Below are positions 7,766-14,985 of a DNA stretch of 24,894 nucleotides, one piece after another. The notes beneath the pieces were generated by a model. That model made no database searches, had not been told where the DNA came from, and saw only the letters and a list, made by a program, of their open reading frames with translations. Numbering within the stretch: position 1 is the first letter of the stretch; each line of letters opens with the position of its first letter. Both the position numbers and the translations under genes were made by a program. The stretch lies in IMG/VR virus record IMGVR_UViG_3300002460_000155, positions 1-24,894 of that record; one strand, 5' to 3'. This DNA comes from a virus.

Positions 7766-7849
7766 GTCCTTTGCAAATTTTCCGGAAGAAAGGGTATTGC
7801 GTCGGATAGACACTTCCTGTTATGCTCCTCCGTGTTGAGCACAGCCCTT

Positions 7850-7899
7850 AAAGCCTCGTCAACAGTCGAACGTCTAAGTTCCCTGTCAACGAGGCTTTT
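7850..7899 (+). terminator. Second hairpin, possible weak terminator or leader stem
   Basis: AAAGCCTCGT (7850-7859) pairs with ACGAGGCTTT (7889-7898) across a 29-nt loop. Only four T residues follow. It ends 16 nt before ATG 7916, so it may instead shape the leader of that gene. Confidence 0.45.
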
Positions 7900-7915
7900 G
7901 CATTAGAGGAAGAAA

Positions 7916-8497
7916 ATGCCCCACAATAACAACGTCCTTTTCTATTTGGGTCCGACAAATGGGTTGTCCGCTCGTCAGTTGACAATTCGAAGAATGATGA
8001 GGGCAGGAGACGATTCACTTCCTGCGGCGGAATTTGATTCGGACGTGGGGTTGGTTGATACAGAGGAAGTAGCTCTTCCCATCAACCAGATTTACCAAGC
8101 TACTCTCCAGGACACTCGAGCATCTGGGGAAGTGGGCAAGGCAATAGTTTTGAACTTCCACACTGGATCTCTTCAGTTTCCTGGGCCGGCAGCGGATCCG
8201 AGTGAGTCCCTGTTCAGAATTCTTTCGATGGAAGATCTGTCATCGAGCAGCTCTTCTAGTTCGAGTAGTTCTTCGAGCGTCAGTTCTTCAAGCTCTTCTT
8301 CAGTTAGCTCTTCGAGTAGCAGTTCGACGAGCTCTTCGAGTTCTTCGAGCAGCCATAGCTCTTCTAGTCAGAGCAGTGTGAGCTCTGGAAGTAGTTTGAG
8401 CTCGAGTAGTGCCAGCAGTGAGAGTTCGTCGAATTCGTCAAGTTCGAGCAGCTCATCGTCAAGTTCGAGCAGCTCATTGTCTAGCTCGTCGAGTTAA
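7916..8497 (+). CDS. Virion-associated protein with polyserine C-terminal tail, 193 aa
   Basis: ATG is preceded by AGAGGAAGAAA, a good ribosome binding site. Residues 1-108 form a compact domain (VLFYLGPTNGLSARQLTIRRM, then DDSLPAAEFDSDVGLVDTEEVALPINQIYQ) of unknown family. Residues 109-193 are about 83% or more Ser, broken only by V, T, H, Q, G, L, A, E and N, and end SSLSSSSS. The Ser codons mix TCN and AGY freely. The tail resembles that of the protein at 15504-16265. Such tails are disordered and may be glycosylated or mediate surface contact; this is inference. It opens the gene block leading to protease and capsid, so a head decoration or stabilising role is plausible. Confidence 0.7.
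   Translation: MPHNNNVLFYLGPTNGLSARQLTIRRMMRAGDDSLPAAEFDSDVGLVDTEEVALPINQIYQATLQDTRASGEVGKAIVLNFHTGSLQFPGPAADPSESLFRILSMEDLSSSSSSSSSSSSSVSSSSSSSVSSSSSSSTSSSSSSSSHSSSSQSSVSSGSSLSSSSASSESSSNSSSSSSSSSSSSSSLSSSSS
8240..8494 (+). repeat. Polyserine coding tract 1
   Basis: 85 codons, nearly all Ser, with mixed AGY and TCN codons built from imperfect AGTTCTTCGAGC-like units. It encodes the C-terminal tail of the 7916 gene. Confidence 0.85.
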
Positions 8498-8505
8498 TTC
8501 ATCTG

Positions 8506-8524
8506 AGAACGAAAAGGACAGAAA
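8506..8524 (+). promoter_or_regulatory. AGAACGAAAAG leader motif before the gene at 8525
   Basis: AGAACGA begins 19 nt upstream of ATG 8525. The following AAAGGACAGAAA contains the likely ribosome binding site AAAGGA. Confidence 0.45.
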
Positions 8525-8830
8525 ATGGCTCAACGCAAAATCGCGTCAAGTCCTCTCGGTCAAGGTCAATTCAATTCGACGATTCGATTTATCAAGTCGG
8601 CAAGACTTGAGACGTTGGAACCGTTGTTTCGAATTGTCGTCTTGAAACTTGGGAATCTTGACGTGAATTGCGATCCTACGAAAGCTGTTGCTGGAATACC
8701 AAATGGAAGTGATCAGGTTGACGTTGGGTCATTTGTAACGTGGCTGAATGGTGTAGCTGATGATGATCCGAACATTGTGGCTCAAGTGATTGCGATCGAA
8801 GCCACTATGAGAGTTCGAGTGAAAGGTTGA
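8525..8830 (+). CDS. Hypothetical structural protein, 101 aa
   Basis: ATG is preceded by AAAGGA and by the shared leader motif. The product looks beta-rich and compact (NSTIRFIKSARLETLEPLFRIVVLKLGNLDV, QVIAIEATMRVRVKG) and has no signal peptide or membrane segment. No family recognised. It lies between the Ser-tailed protein and another small beta-rich protein, 304 nt upstream of the protease gene, a region where head decoration or fiber-like small proteins are common. Confidence 0.65.
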   Translation: MAQRKIASSPLGQGQFNSTIRFIKSARLETLEPLFRIVVLKLGNLDVNCDPTKAVAGIPNGSDQVDVGSFVTWLNGVADDDPNIVAQVIAIEATMRVRVKG

Positions 8831-8834
8831 TCTG

Positions 8835-9131
8835 GTGTATCTGCTCTTCGAACAAGTGGTTGCGGATGCTACGGTAAAGACCGTATCTGGTTTGAATCCA
8901 CCACCAGAAGCTACCCATGCCGAAGTCCAGGCCACTGAGAATGATGTGTTTTATACGATGGATGGAGCGACAGATCCCACTCCTGGAGCAACCGGGTCTG
9001 GAATGGTGTTTCGAACGGCACATGAACCAAAGTCATTCTTAGTTGACGACATGAAGCGGATTCGATTTACTCGAGCGGCAGGTGCGGATGGTAAGATTTC
9101 TGTTCACTGGTTTGGTGGCCGTGACATTTGA
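8835..9131 (+). CDS. Small beta-rich phage structural protein, 98 aa
   Basis: Start GTG 8835, with AAAGG about 8 nt upstream. The sequence THAEVQATENDVFYTMDGATDPTPGATGSGMV, then FLVDDMKRIRFTRAAGADGKISVHWF, fits a small beta-sandwich protein seen often next to phage head genes, in which a V-Y-T-x-DG strand pair and a late RFTRAAGADGKISVHW-type strand recur. This family likeness is from memory. The role is probably decoration or stabilisation of the capsid. It ends 3 nt before the next ATG. Confidence 0.65.
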   Translation: MYLLFEQVVADATVKTVSGLNPPPEATHAEVQATENDVFYTMDGATDPTPGATGSGMVFRTAHEPKSFLVDDMKRIRFTRAAGADGKISVHWFGGRDI

Positions 9132-9134
9132 GAA

Positions 9135-11453
9135 ATGCCTTCTGTTAGAGCCAGAGAGACTGAATCAGGATTCGTAGAGCGTTGTATCCCGGTAGTGATT
9201 TCGGAAGGAACAGCCAAGGATGGAAAGCAGGCTGCGGCCATTTGTCATTCGATGTATCGAGAAAGTAAGAAGATGATTGACGTCAATCAGCAGTTGCTCG
9301 AAAAGATTCAAGAGAGGCAGACGAAGCAGACTCTCTTCAATGAGGGCATTCTGACTGCTGATAGGTGGGTCAAATCTCTTGAGTCTTGTGTAGGGATTGA
9401 TCTCTGTTACCGGTACGCCGCAAAAGGGAATACCAGTTTTAATGATCTTGTGAAGAGAGCATCATCTCTTCTTACTCACAACAATTCAGACATGATTTTG
9501 GAAGAGAATCTCGAGATTAAGGCAGCAAGTAATCTGCGAGATGTTGATCTAAATGATTTGACTCTTCCAAAGAATACGCTAATGCTGTTTCGTCATGTCC
9601 TAACGACACCGAAGAAAGATAGAGATGGTGATGTTCTTAGAACGCAAGGAGCAAAGGCTGATCCAAGAATGCTTCTTTTGTGGCAACACGTCCACACCCT
9701 TCCGATTGGCAAGATGCTTGGAGTGGCAGAACACAATTCGAAGAAGCTTTCACTCTATTCCGCTATCGTCGATATCAATGATTTGGCTCATGATGCAGCC
9801 GTAATGATTGACAATGGGATGGGCAGATTCAGTCACGGGTTTCGAGCGTTGGATTTTATGGAAGTCAAGGAAGATGATAGAAACGGTCGGACGACTTCTC
9901 CAGGAGGATTTGACATCAAGTCCTTCGAGATCATGGAAGAGAGTCTTGTTTCTGTTCCAGCGAACGTCGATTCTCAGACAGAGGAGGTGATCCTGTCTCT
10001 CGTTGAGGGTAAAAAACTCACGAGCTCGTTGATGAAGGGTTACGGAAGTACGATCCGAGAGAAGCGTCCGACTCAATCTGCTGTCGGTGGAAAGATTCCA
10101 TTGCAGCTTGATTTGCAAGTGACGATTAATGGGAAGGCTATCAATTCTGAAGAACGAGAGGAAGAAGATGAGCTCACAACCGAAACCAAACAGACCAGTG
10201 TTGAAACCAAGTGTGCCGGAAAGCCAGATTGTACCTGTGGATGTGGAGGAAAGCCCACACCAGAAAAAACAGATGAAAACTCCGAACACACAGAAGAAAA
10301 AGCATCCGACGACAAGGAAATGAAGATCTGCCCGAAGTGTGGTGGTGAGATTGTCAAGGGGGAGTGTCAGAAGTGTGGTTTTCGAATGGATGTTGTCGAG
10401 AAGAAGAGTGAAGAGATGATTGACGACAAGGCAGTGATTGATGATGAGGTGAAAGCTGTCTATTTGGGCATGGTTTCGGGGAGCTGGGAATACATCGAAT
10501 TAAAACTTCGAGAGACAGCAAAGAAATTCTTGGTATCGAACGGAATTGAAGTTGCCGAGAATTACTACGTAGGGTCAATTGGCACTTTTCCAGATTCTGT
10601 GATTTTGAGTGTGGAGAAGATGGGTGGAGGGCAGCCGCCAACTTACTACAGAGCATCTTGGAAGATGGATAAGTTGGAACCTGTCTACACCGGAACTCCG
10701 AAGTTGGTTGAAATTGATGTTTCGACAACAATTCTCGAGAAGATGGTTGGAAGGAAAGAGGGCAGAGTTCTTTCGAATCGAAACATCATCAATCTGACTC
10801 AGGCTCGTGACAACCTCCAAAGAATCAACGAGACAGAGCATCTTCTCACCAATCCAGGAAAGAAGATGTGCAAGGACGCTCATCGTCTTGTTGATGAGAC
10901 TATTCAGTCAGCGTCCAAACCGTTAGGAGATGTATTGCGTGAGACGTCGGTTTCAGTTACAGCAAAAGACGCAATGGCAATTTTCATCTCGAAAGCGACT
11001 TCAGAGCAGATTGACAAGATGATCAGGTCGCTGACTGCCCTGAAACAGATTGAGACGAGACAGAAAAGAACTGAGGCTTTTCAAAGAATCAAATGTGGCG
11101 GTGAGGGTGGAACGCCCGGACCGTGTCCGACAGGCGGTTCCAAACCTCCTGTCGGAGGGATTTCCGCGAAGGCGAACCATCTAACTGAATTAGCTCACAC
11201 GGCCACTGCCAAGGTAGCACCCTTAAAAAATGAAAGACTTCGACAGTTATCGGATGCGGCACTGGCCGCATCCAAGGCTGGAAACCATGGGGAGGCTATT
11301 GATTTACACACCGCCCTTGCAAAGATGCACCGAGAAAACTGGGCAGGAAGTTCTCGCCAAGAGGGACACAAAGATGCGATGAAAGCCCATTCCGCTGCGG
11401 CAGATGCACATTATGAGGCAGAGTATGGGGAGCCAAGAGGATTCGGGCGATAG
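9135..11453 (+). CDS. HK97-type prohead protease (S78-like) with zinc-ribbon, extra domain and Cys/Gly-tagged C-terminal module, 772 aa
   Basis: Residues 1-47 (RCIPVVISEGTAKDGKQAAAICHSMY) match a short N-terminal motif common on phage head proteases. Residues 130-290 are the protease: LWQHVHTLPIGK (candidate catalytic His 185 or 187), RFSHGFRALDF (candidate Ser 233) and EIMEESLVSVPAN (265-277). It should process scaffold and capsid precursors during head maturation. The protein then continues unusually far: Cys cluster CAGKPDCTCGCGG (360-372), zinc ribbon CPKCGG...CQKCGF (399-416), an alpha/beta domain (about 435-540), a helical part, a type 2 tag (653-668) and an Ala/His-rich helical module (about 675-765). 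A normal protease of this family has about 200 residues. The major capsid gene follows after 89 nt. Confidence 0.85.
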   Translation: MPSVRARETESGFVERCIPVVISEGTAKDGKQAAAICHSMYRESKKMIDVNQQLLEKIQERQTKQTLFNEGILTADRWVKSLESCVGIDLCYRYAAKGNTSFNDLVKRASSLLTHNNSDMILEENLEIKAASNLRDVDLNDLTLPKNTLMLFRHVLTTPKKDRDGDVLRTQGAKADPRMLLLWQHVHTLPIGKMLGVAEHNSKKLSLYSAIVDINDLAHDAAVMIDNGMGRFSHGFRALDFMEVKEDDRNGRTTSPGGFDIKSFEIMEESLVSVPANVDSQTEEVILSLVEGKKLTSSLMKGYGSTIREKRPTQSAVGGKIPLQLDLQVTINGKAINSEEREEEDELTTETKQTSVETKCAGKPDCTCGCGGKPTPEKTDENSEHTEEKASDDKEMKICPKCGGEIVKGECQKCGFRMDVVEKKSEEMIDDKAVIDDEVKAVYLGMVSGSWEYIELKLRETAKKFLVSNGIEVAENYYVGSIGTFPDSVILSVEKMGGGQPPTYYRASWKMDKLEPVYTGTPKLVEIDVSTTILEKMVGRKEGRVLSNRNIINLTQARDNLQRINETEHLLTNPGKKMCKDAHRLVDETIQSASKPLGDVLRETSVSVTAKDAMAIFISKATSEQIDKMIRSLTALKQIETRQKRTEAFQRIKCGGEGGTPGPCPTGGSKPPVGGISAKANHLTELAHTATAKVAPLKNERLRQLSDAALAASKAGNHGEAIDLHTALAKMHRENWAGSSRQEGHKDAMKAHSAAADAHYEAEYGEPRGFGR
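11091..11138 (+). repeat. Cys/Gly boundary peptide, copy 6 (type 2)
   Basis: Encodes KCGGEGGTPGPCPTGG at the junction between the protease fusion and its C-terminal helical module. Confidence 0.8.
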
Positions 11454-11522
11454 ATGAAAATTGATTACAGGGATCAAACCATAGCCTCCGGCGGTCGGAA
11501 AGCGTGGTAGTTTGTTGGTGTG

Positions 11523-11542
11523 AGAATTGAAAGGCATTGAAA
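11523..11542 (+). promoter_or_regulatory. Leader before the capsid gene, relative of the AGAACGAAAG motif
   Basis: AGAATTGAAAGG begins 20 nt upstream of ATG 11543. It matches the AGAACGAAAGG leaders except for TT in place of C, and AAAGG serves as ribosome binding site. Confidence 0.4.
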
Positions 11543-13273
11543 ATGCTGCTCACAAATCGCGTGAAGAATTGGCTCGTGAAGAATGAGTTCGTGGAAGCGA
11601 GCTCTGAAGACGACCAGTTCCGCAAAGCCGCCGGGGAAGCGATTGCCTCAGGCGAGCTTACGACTGAGAAGTTGATTGAGTTGACTACGACGAAGGAAGA
11701 CAAAGAAGCCGACGAATTCACCACTCTCATGAAGAGTCTGGGTGAGGCTGTCGGTGAGCTGAAGACTGCTCTTCTCGAAGATAACGAGGAAGAAATCGAA
11801 CTCGACGACGAGAAGGATGAAGAGGAAGTCGGGACGAAAGCCAAGAAGAAAAAGAAGCCGGCCCCTGTCATGGAAGATGAAGAGGAGGAAGACGAAGAAG
11901 AGAAGGAAGAGAAGCCCAAGAAGAAGTCGGTTGAACTCATCAAGACGAAGTCCAAGCCGAGCAACCTCGAACGGTTGATCACTCGGATGGGTGGAACTCC
12001 TGACGACGATGAAGAGAAGGAGTTCAGTGTCCGGGTGAAAGAGGCAGCGGAGAGCTATTCATCGACCAAGTCGGCGATGACGTATCCGTCGCACACCCAG
12101 AAGGGAAGGGTTCACCCATGGGCAGGACGCCCGGTGTTGGACTATGGCGAGAAAGGTAGGCAGATCGACAACCCGTCGGACCTTGACAAGGCAATTGCCG
12201 GAGCTTACGGCAAGTTCGCTGTGGCTCACGCGGTGAAGAAGAGCCGCAATTTCGCCTATCTGTCCCTTCCTCAGCATGACAAAGAGTTACTCCACTATGC
12301 GATGGAGAACTCGAAGTGGGGAGGTGTTGGACCTGACGGAGATCCGAAGAAGGAGTATGCGGATATCGTGAATCGGAAGCTCACTCCGCACGAGCAGAAG
12401 GCGTTGATCGACGACTCGACTTCAGGTGGCTTGGAAGCCGCTCCGATTGTGTTCGATGATCAGGTCATTCAGACTCCTCTTCTTCATGGAGAGCTGTTCC
12501 CCTTGGTGAACTCTATTCCTCTCGATAGAGGACGCCGGGTGGAGGGAGTCGCTACGGGAACGGTGACGGGGTCTTGGGGTGGTGTCGATGACACTGCCAT
12601 CGACCTCTTCGACACGACTGCCTATGTGACGGCTTTTGACACCACCATTTTCCGGTGGCAAGGAGCCGTCCGCGTTGGGCTTGACTTCCTCAGCGACACG
12701 CCGATTGACTTCGGAGCTCACCTGACCACTCAGTACGGTGAGAGATTGCTGGAGGACCTCGACGACGTGATCGCGACTGGCAATGGAACGACCCAGCCGG
12801 AAGGCGTCATGGTCAAGTCGGGAACGACGTCAGTGGCGTGGGGAGGAACGACTTCGATCGGCAATTACGAATCGTTGCGGTTTGGAGTTGCGAAGCCTGA
12901 GCATCGAGCGAATCTCAAGGCGACGGCGGTGTTCTGCGGGACGGAAACGAGCTACCAGAGAGCGAAGGCCATTCCGGTCGGAGCCTCGGACGCTCGGCGT
13001 CTGTCGAACACGACGAACATGCCCAATTACGACGATTATTCTTGGATGGACCGTCCGTACAAGATCAATGAGTCGTTGAGCAATGAGCAGATCTTCTACG
13101 CCATTCTTGGACGGTACCGACTTTACAGGCGCCGTGGATTGACCATGAGAACGTCAACTGAGGGTGACACGCTTATTCGCCGTAACGAGATGCTGCTCGT
13201 AGCGACCGCCAGATATGGTGGGCAATTAGAAAGGGGGGCGACGGCGGCGGTCACTTCGACCGCACCGGCGTAA
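11543..13273 (+). CDS. Major capsid protein, HK97 fold, with long charged N-terminal delta domain, 576 aa
   Basis: ATG 11543 is preferred over TTG 11537 because GAAAGG sits 8 nt upstream. Residues 1 to about 155 are highly charged (DDEKDEEEVGTKAKKKKKP, MEDEEEEDEEEKEEKPKKK) and should act as a scaffold-like delta domain removed by the protease upstream. The region after about residue 280 has HK97 capsid features: TSGGLEAAPIVFDDQVIQ, a long spine helix region, RVGLDFLSDTPIDFGAHLT, ERLLEDLDDVIATGNGTTQPEGV and a C-terminal domain ending RRNEMLLVATARYGG. About 576 residues is longer than HK97 gp5 (385). Third positions are visibly more G/C-rich than in its neighbours (AAG, GAC and GAG preferred), fitting strong expression. 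An intrinsic terminator follows. Confidence 0.9.
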   Translation: MLLTNRVKNWLVKNEFVEASSEDDQFRKAAGEAIASGELTTEKLIELTTTKEDKEADEFTTLMKSLGEAVGELKTALLEDNEEEIELDDEKDEEEVGTKAKKKKKPAPVMEDEEEEDEEEKEEKPKKKSVELIKTKSKPSNLERLITRMGGTPDDDEEKEFSVRVKEAAESYSSTKSAMTYPSHTQKGRVHPWAGRPVLDYGEKGRQIDNPSDLDKAIAGAYGKFAVAHAVKKSRNFAYLSLPQHDKELLHYAMENSKWGGVGPDGDPKKEYADIVNRKLTPHEQKALIDDSTSGGLEAAPIVFDDQVIQTPLLHGELFPLVNSIPLDRGRRVEGVATGTVTGSWGGVDDTAIDLFDTTAYVTAFDTTIFRWQGAVRVGLDFLSDTPIDFGAHLTTQYGERLLEDLDDVIATGNGTTQPEGVMVKSGTTSVAWGGTTSIGNYESLRFGVAKPEHRANLKATAVFCGTETSYQRAKAIPVGASDARRLSNTTNMPNYDDYSWMDRPYKINESLSNEQIFYAILGRYRLYRRRGLTMRTSTEGDTLIRRNEMLLVATARYGGQLERGATAAVTSTAPA

Positions 13274-13319
13274 CCAAGGATCGAGGGGGTTGCCGGCTCG
13301 CGTCGCAGCCCTTCCAAAG

Positions 13320-13365
13320 CTCGGTCCACCAGGTCTTTCGTTCTTCCTGGTGGTACCGAGTTTTT
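13320..13365 (+). terminator. Intrinsic terminator after the capsid gene
   Basis: CTCGGTCCACCAGG (13320-13333) pairs with CCTGGTGGTACCGAG (13346-13360) with one bulged T and a 12-nt loop, followed by TTTTT. It would limit read-through from the highly expressed capsid gene. Confidence 0.9.
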
Positions 13366-13376
13366 ACACAGAAGAA

Positions 13377-13430
13377 AGAACGATTTCACTCAAAACCGAA
13401 AGAACGAACCCAAGAACGAAAGAGGCTCAA
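13377..13430 (+). promoter_or_regulatory. Triple AGAACGA leader before the gene at 13431
   Basis: AGAACGA occurs at 13377, 13401 and 13413; the last begins 18 nt before ATG 13431 and runs into AGAGG. The block lies between the capsid terminator and the next gene. No convincing -10 box is seen. Confidence 0.45.
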
Positions 13431-14054
13431 ATGTCAACAGGATTGATGGACGAAAAAGTCAAGTCTTCAGTGCTCCCATTCGGCATTGAAATCGACCATC
13501 CAAGAAATTGTGATGTTCTTCTTCAGTGCATTCCGAATGCCCGCCTCAGATCAGCGATTGATGGAACCAAACCCGCCCTCGACAAAAAGACAGGAAACCT
13601 GATCGTTCCGCTTGACCAGAGTAAGGCATTCGCTGCCTTTCCAAGAACTCCTGGAATGCAGATACACGTCAATCCGTCAGAGCTCACCTATGTGATTCTC
13701 GATCCGCTTCACGGTGACAAGGAGATGATCGAACGGATCAAAATGTTCTTCAGGGCCACGTCAGGACAGATTCTCAGTGAGAGATTCGATGGTGTTCCTC
13801 CTCAGAATGGAACCCTCGACGTCCACCGGATGAAGTCTCTGTGTCGAGAGATGGTTTGGTTGGTCAAGGGTGTTGCACCCAATTTCGTTCCTGAGGCAAA
13901 AAGGTGCAAGGGAGCGATTCCAACCCTCACTGATATTGAAGAGTTGCCTGGTCATTTCTTGCTGAACCCAGGCAGTCAAGTAGGGAACACACAACCTCGG
14001 TACGAAAAGGACTGGGACCAGTGGGTTAATCGTTTGTCTGCTGGTGGTGGTTGA
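13431..14054 (+). CDS. Hypothetical head-tail connector-region protein, 207 aa
   Basis: The frame is open further upstream, but through the terminator. The real start is ATG 13431 with AAGAGG 6 nt upstream and the shared leader. The product has mixed alpha/beta character: VLPFGIEIDHPRNCDVLLQCIPNARLR, GNLIVPLDQSKAFAAFPRTPG, MIERIKMFFRATSGQI, then a C-terminal part rich in Pro, Trp and Gly ending NRLSAGGG. No family recognised. The position right after the capsid gene suits a connector or head-completion protein. Its stop overlaps the next start (TGATG). Confidence 0.7.
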   Translation: MSTGLMDEKVKSSVLPFGIEIDHPRNCDVLLQCIPNARLRSAIDGTKPALDKKTGNLIVPLDQSKAFAAFPRTPGMQIHVNPSELTYVILDPLHGDKEMIERIKMFFRATSGQILSERFDGVPPQNGTLDVHRMKSLCREMVWLVKGVAPNFVPEAKRCKGAIPTLTDIEELPGHFLLNPGSQVGNTQPRYEKDWDQWVNRLSAGGG

Positions 14055-14506
14055 TGAACAAAACTTTTGTTATTGGTTGTTTGGATCGTCTATCCAGTCT
14101 TTTTCTGAAATGCGGAGGACCAGGTGGCACGATGGGTCCTTGTCCGACAGGGCAAAAACCTGTTAGTGGGAAAACGTCTGCTCAGGCAAGAGCTGAAACA
14201 GTGGTGGCCAACAATGCGTCAGAACGGGCGGGGCGGCGTGATTTTGGGATTGCCAAGATTCCAGCCAAGGTCATGAGAGATGCTTCCATCGCCGCAAGAA
14301 GAGCAGTAGAAGCCAAGGATCCTTTCAAGGCTCATGAGCACCATCTAGCCGCTTCTCGAGCTCATACTAGAGCAGCAAAATACCACCAGCAGAATGGATC
14401 GGGCCCAGACCACAGAATAGCAGAGTCTGCTCATAATCAAGCAGCGAGGATTCACAATGAAGTGGCGTCCGCTGTGATTGGAATTGGACCAATGGACAGT
14501 GATTGA
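14054..14506 (+). CDS. Short leader plus Cys/Gly tag plus Ala/His-rich helical module, 150 aa
   Basis: Start ATG 14054 overlaps the previous stop by one base; TTG 14051 is an alternative. About 18 residues (MNKTFVIGCLDRLSSLFL) precede the type 2 tag KCGGPGGTMGPCPTGQ, then a helical module with regularly spaced His and Ala (HEHHLAASRAHTRAAKYHQQ, ESAHNQAARIHNEVASA). The module resembles the C-terminus of the protease fusion (LHTALAKMHRENW, KAHSAAADAHYEAEYG), and both follow the same kind of tag. This looks like one mobile module used once as a free protein and once as a fusion. The biochemical function is unknown. Coupling on both sides supports expression with connector genes. Confidence 0.75.
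   Translation: MNKTFVIGCLDRLSSLFLKCGGPGGTMGPCPTGQKPVSGKTSAQARAETVVANNASERAGRRDFGIAKIPAKVMRDASIAARRAVEAKDPFKAHEHHLAASRAHTRAAKYHQQNGSGPDHRIAESAHNQAARIHNEVASAVIGIGPMDSD
14108..14155 (+). repeat. Cys/Gly boundary peptide, copy 7 (type 2)
   Basis: Encodes KCGGPGGTMGPCPTGQ near the N-terminus of the 14054 gene product, preceding its helical module. Confidence 0.8.
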
Positions 14507-14985
14507 TGGCTGATTTTGTCTATAGGTCAGAAGCTCCTCCGAGTAAGGCCGTTCTAGAGGCTCAGGCCAGACGATTGGGTCGAGCCTCAGATGCAGTCGC
14601 TCGAACAGAATGGTTCATCGACGAAGTTCTTGACAAGGTCAACACGTCACTCAGACAGAGAGTAAAGATAGCGACTGAGTTGGTCAAGTCGAAAGTCGTT
14701 TTGAACATCAGTCGACCAGTAACGAAGATCAGAGTTGGGAACAGAACACGAATCACAGATAGATCGAAACCAGGGGAATTCCCGAAAGCAGACACCACAC
14801 TCTTGCTTAAGACGATCTTCGGGACAGTGATTGAAGAGCAGAAGGGAATTGTAGATGGGGTTGTCGGGACGCCTCTTTCGTATGGATTGATTTTAGAGTT
14901 GACAATGAATAGATCGTTCCTTGTCAGAACTCTAAATGAAGAACGGGACAAGGTGGTTCGTATCTTGACGGGACCGATAATTTGA
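14506..14985 (+). CDS. HK97 gp10-like tail-completion / neck protein candidate, 159 aa
   Basis: ATG 14506 overlaps the previous TGA (TGATG). The layout fits the HK97 gp10-like family: an N-terminal helix pair (ASDAVARTEWFIDEVLDKVNTSLRQRVKIATELVKS), a central basic loop (NISRPVTKIRVGNRTRITDRSKPGEFP), then VGTPLSYGLILEL followed by RSFLVRTLNEERDKVVRIL. The GTPLxYGLxLE plus RxFLxRTL pattern is characteristic as I remember the family. The length of about 160 residues is close to usual. It acts at the head-tail joint. The next gene overlaps by 4 nt. Confidence 0.7.
   Translation: MADFVYRSEAPPSKAVLEAQARRLGRASDAVARTEWFIDEVLDKVNTSLRQRVKIATELVKSKVVLNISRPVTKIRVGNRTRITDRSKPGEFPKADTTLLLKTIFGTVIEEQKGIVDGVVGTPLSYGLILELTMNRSFLVRTLNEERDKVVRILTGPII

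Larger units (their letters stand above)
7590..7915 (+). other. 326-nt gene-free region: promoter, minicistron, two hairpins
   Basis: This is the only gap above 300 bases. It holds the -10 box of a promoter (7604-7609), a purine-rich leader (AGAAAGG at 7641-7647) and a three-codon reading frame ATG AAG ATC TAA (7660-7671). A 15-bp terminator hairpin follows (7716-7765), then a second hairpin with a 10-bp stem ending at 7899, just before the next gene. A longer frame at 7694-7906 crosses both hairpins and looks non-coding. The layout could make a short transcript of about 150 nt or act as an attenuator for the genes downstream. Confidence 0.55.

Noticed and set aside
7694-7906. 70-residue frame in the large gap
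   Set aside because: It runs through a perfect terminator hairpin and the second hairpin, has no ribosome binding site and has an unlikely composition.
8409-8645. Arg/Val-rich frame across polyserine tract 1, and a similar one at 16051-16248
   Set aside because: These are shifted readings of Ser codon runs; the residue repeats follow from the TCG/AGC periodicity.
11454-11542. Possible third copy of the structured RNA element before the capsid gene
   Set aside because: AAACCA and TGGTAGTTT can pair, but the conserved core (TGCATA..AAAGTAC) is absent.
11296-11982. Ser/Phe-rich minus-strand frame at the capsid gene 5' end
   Set aside because: It is the reverse reading of the Glu/Lys/Asp-rich delta domain; no minus-strand gene signals occur anywhere in the window.
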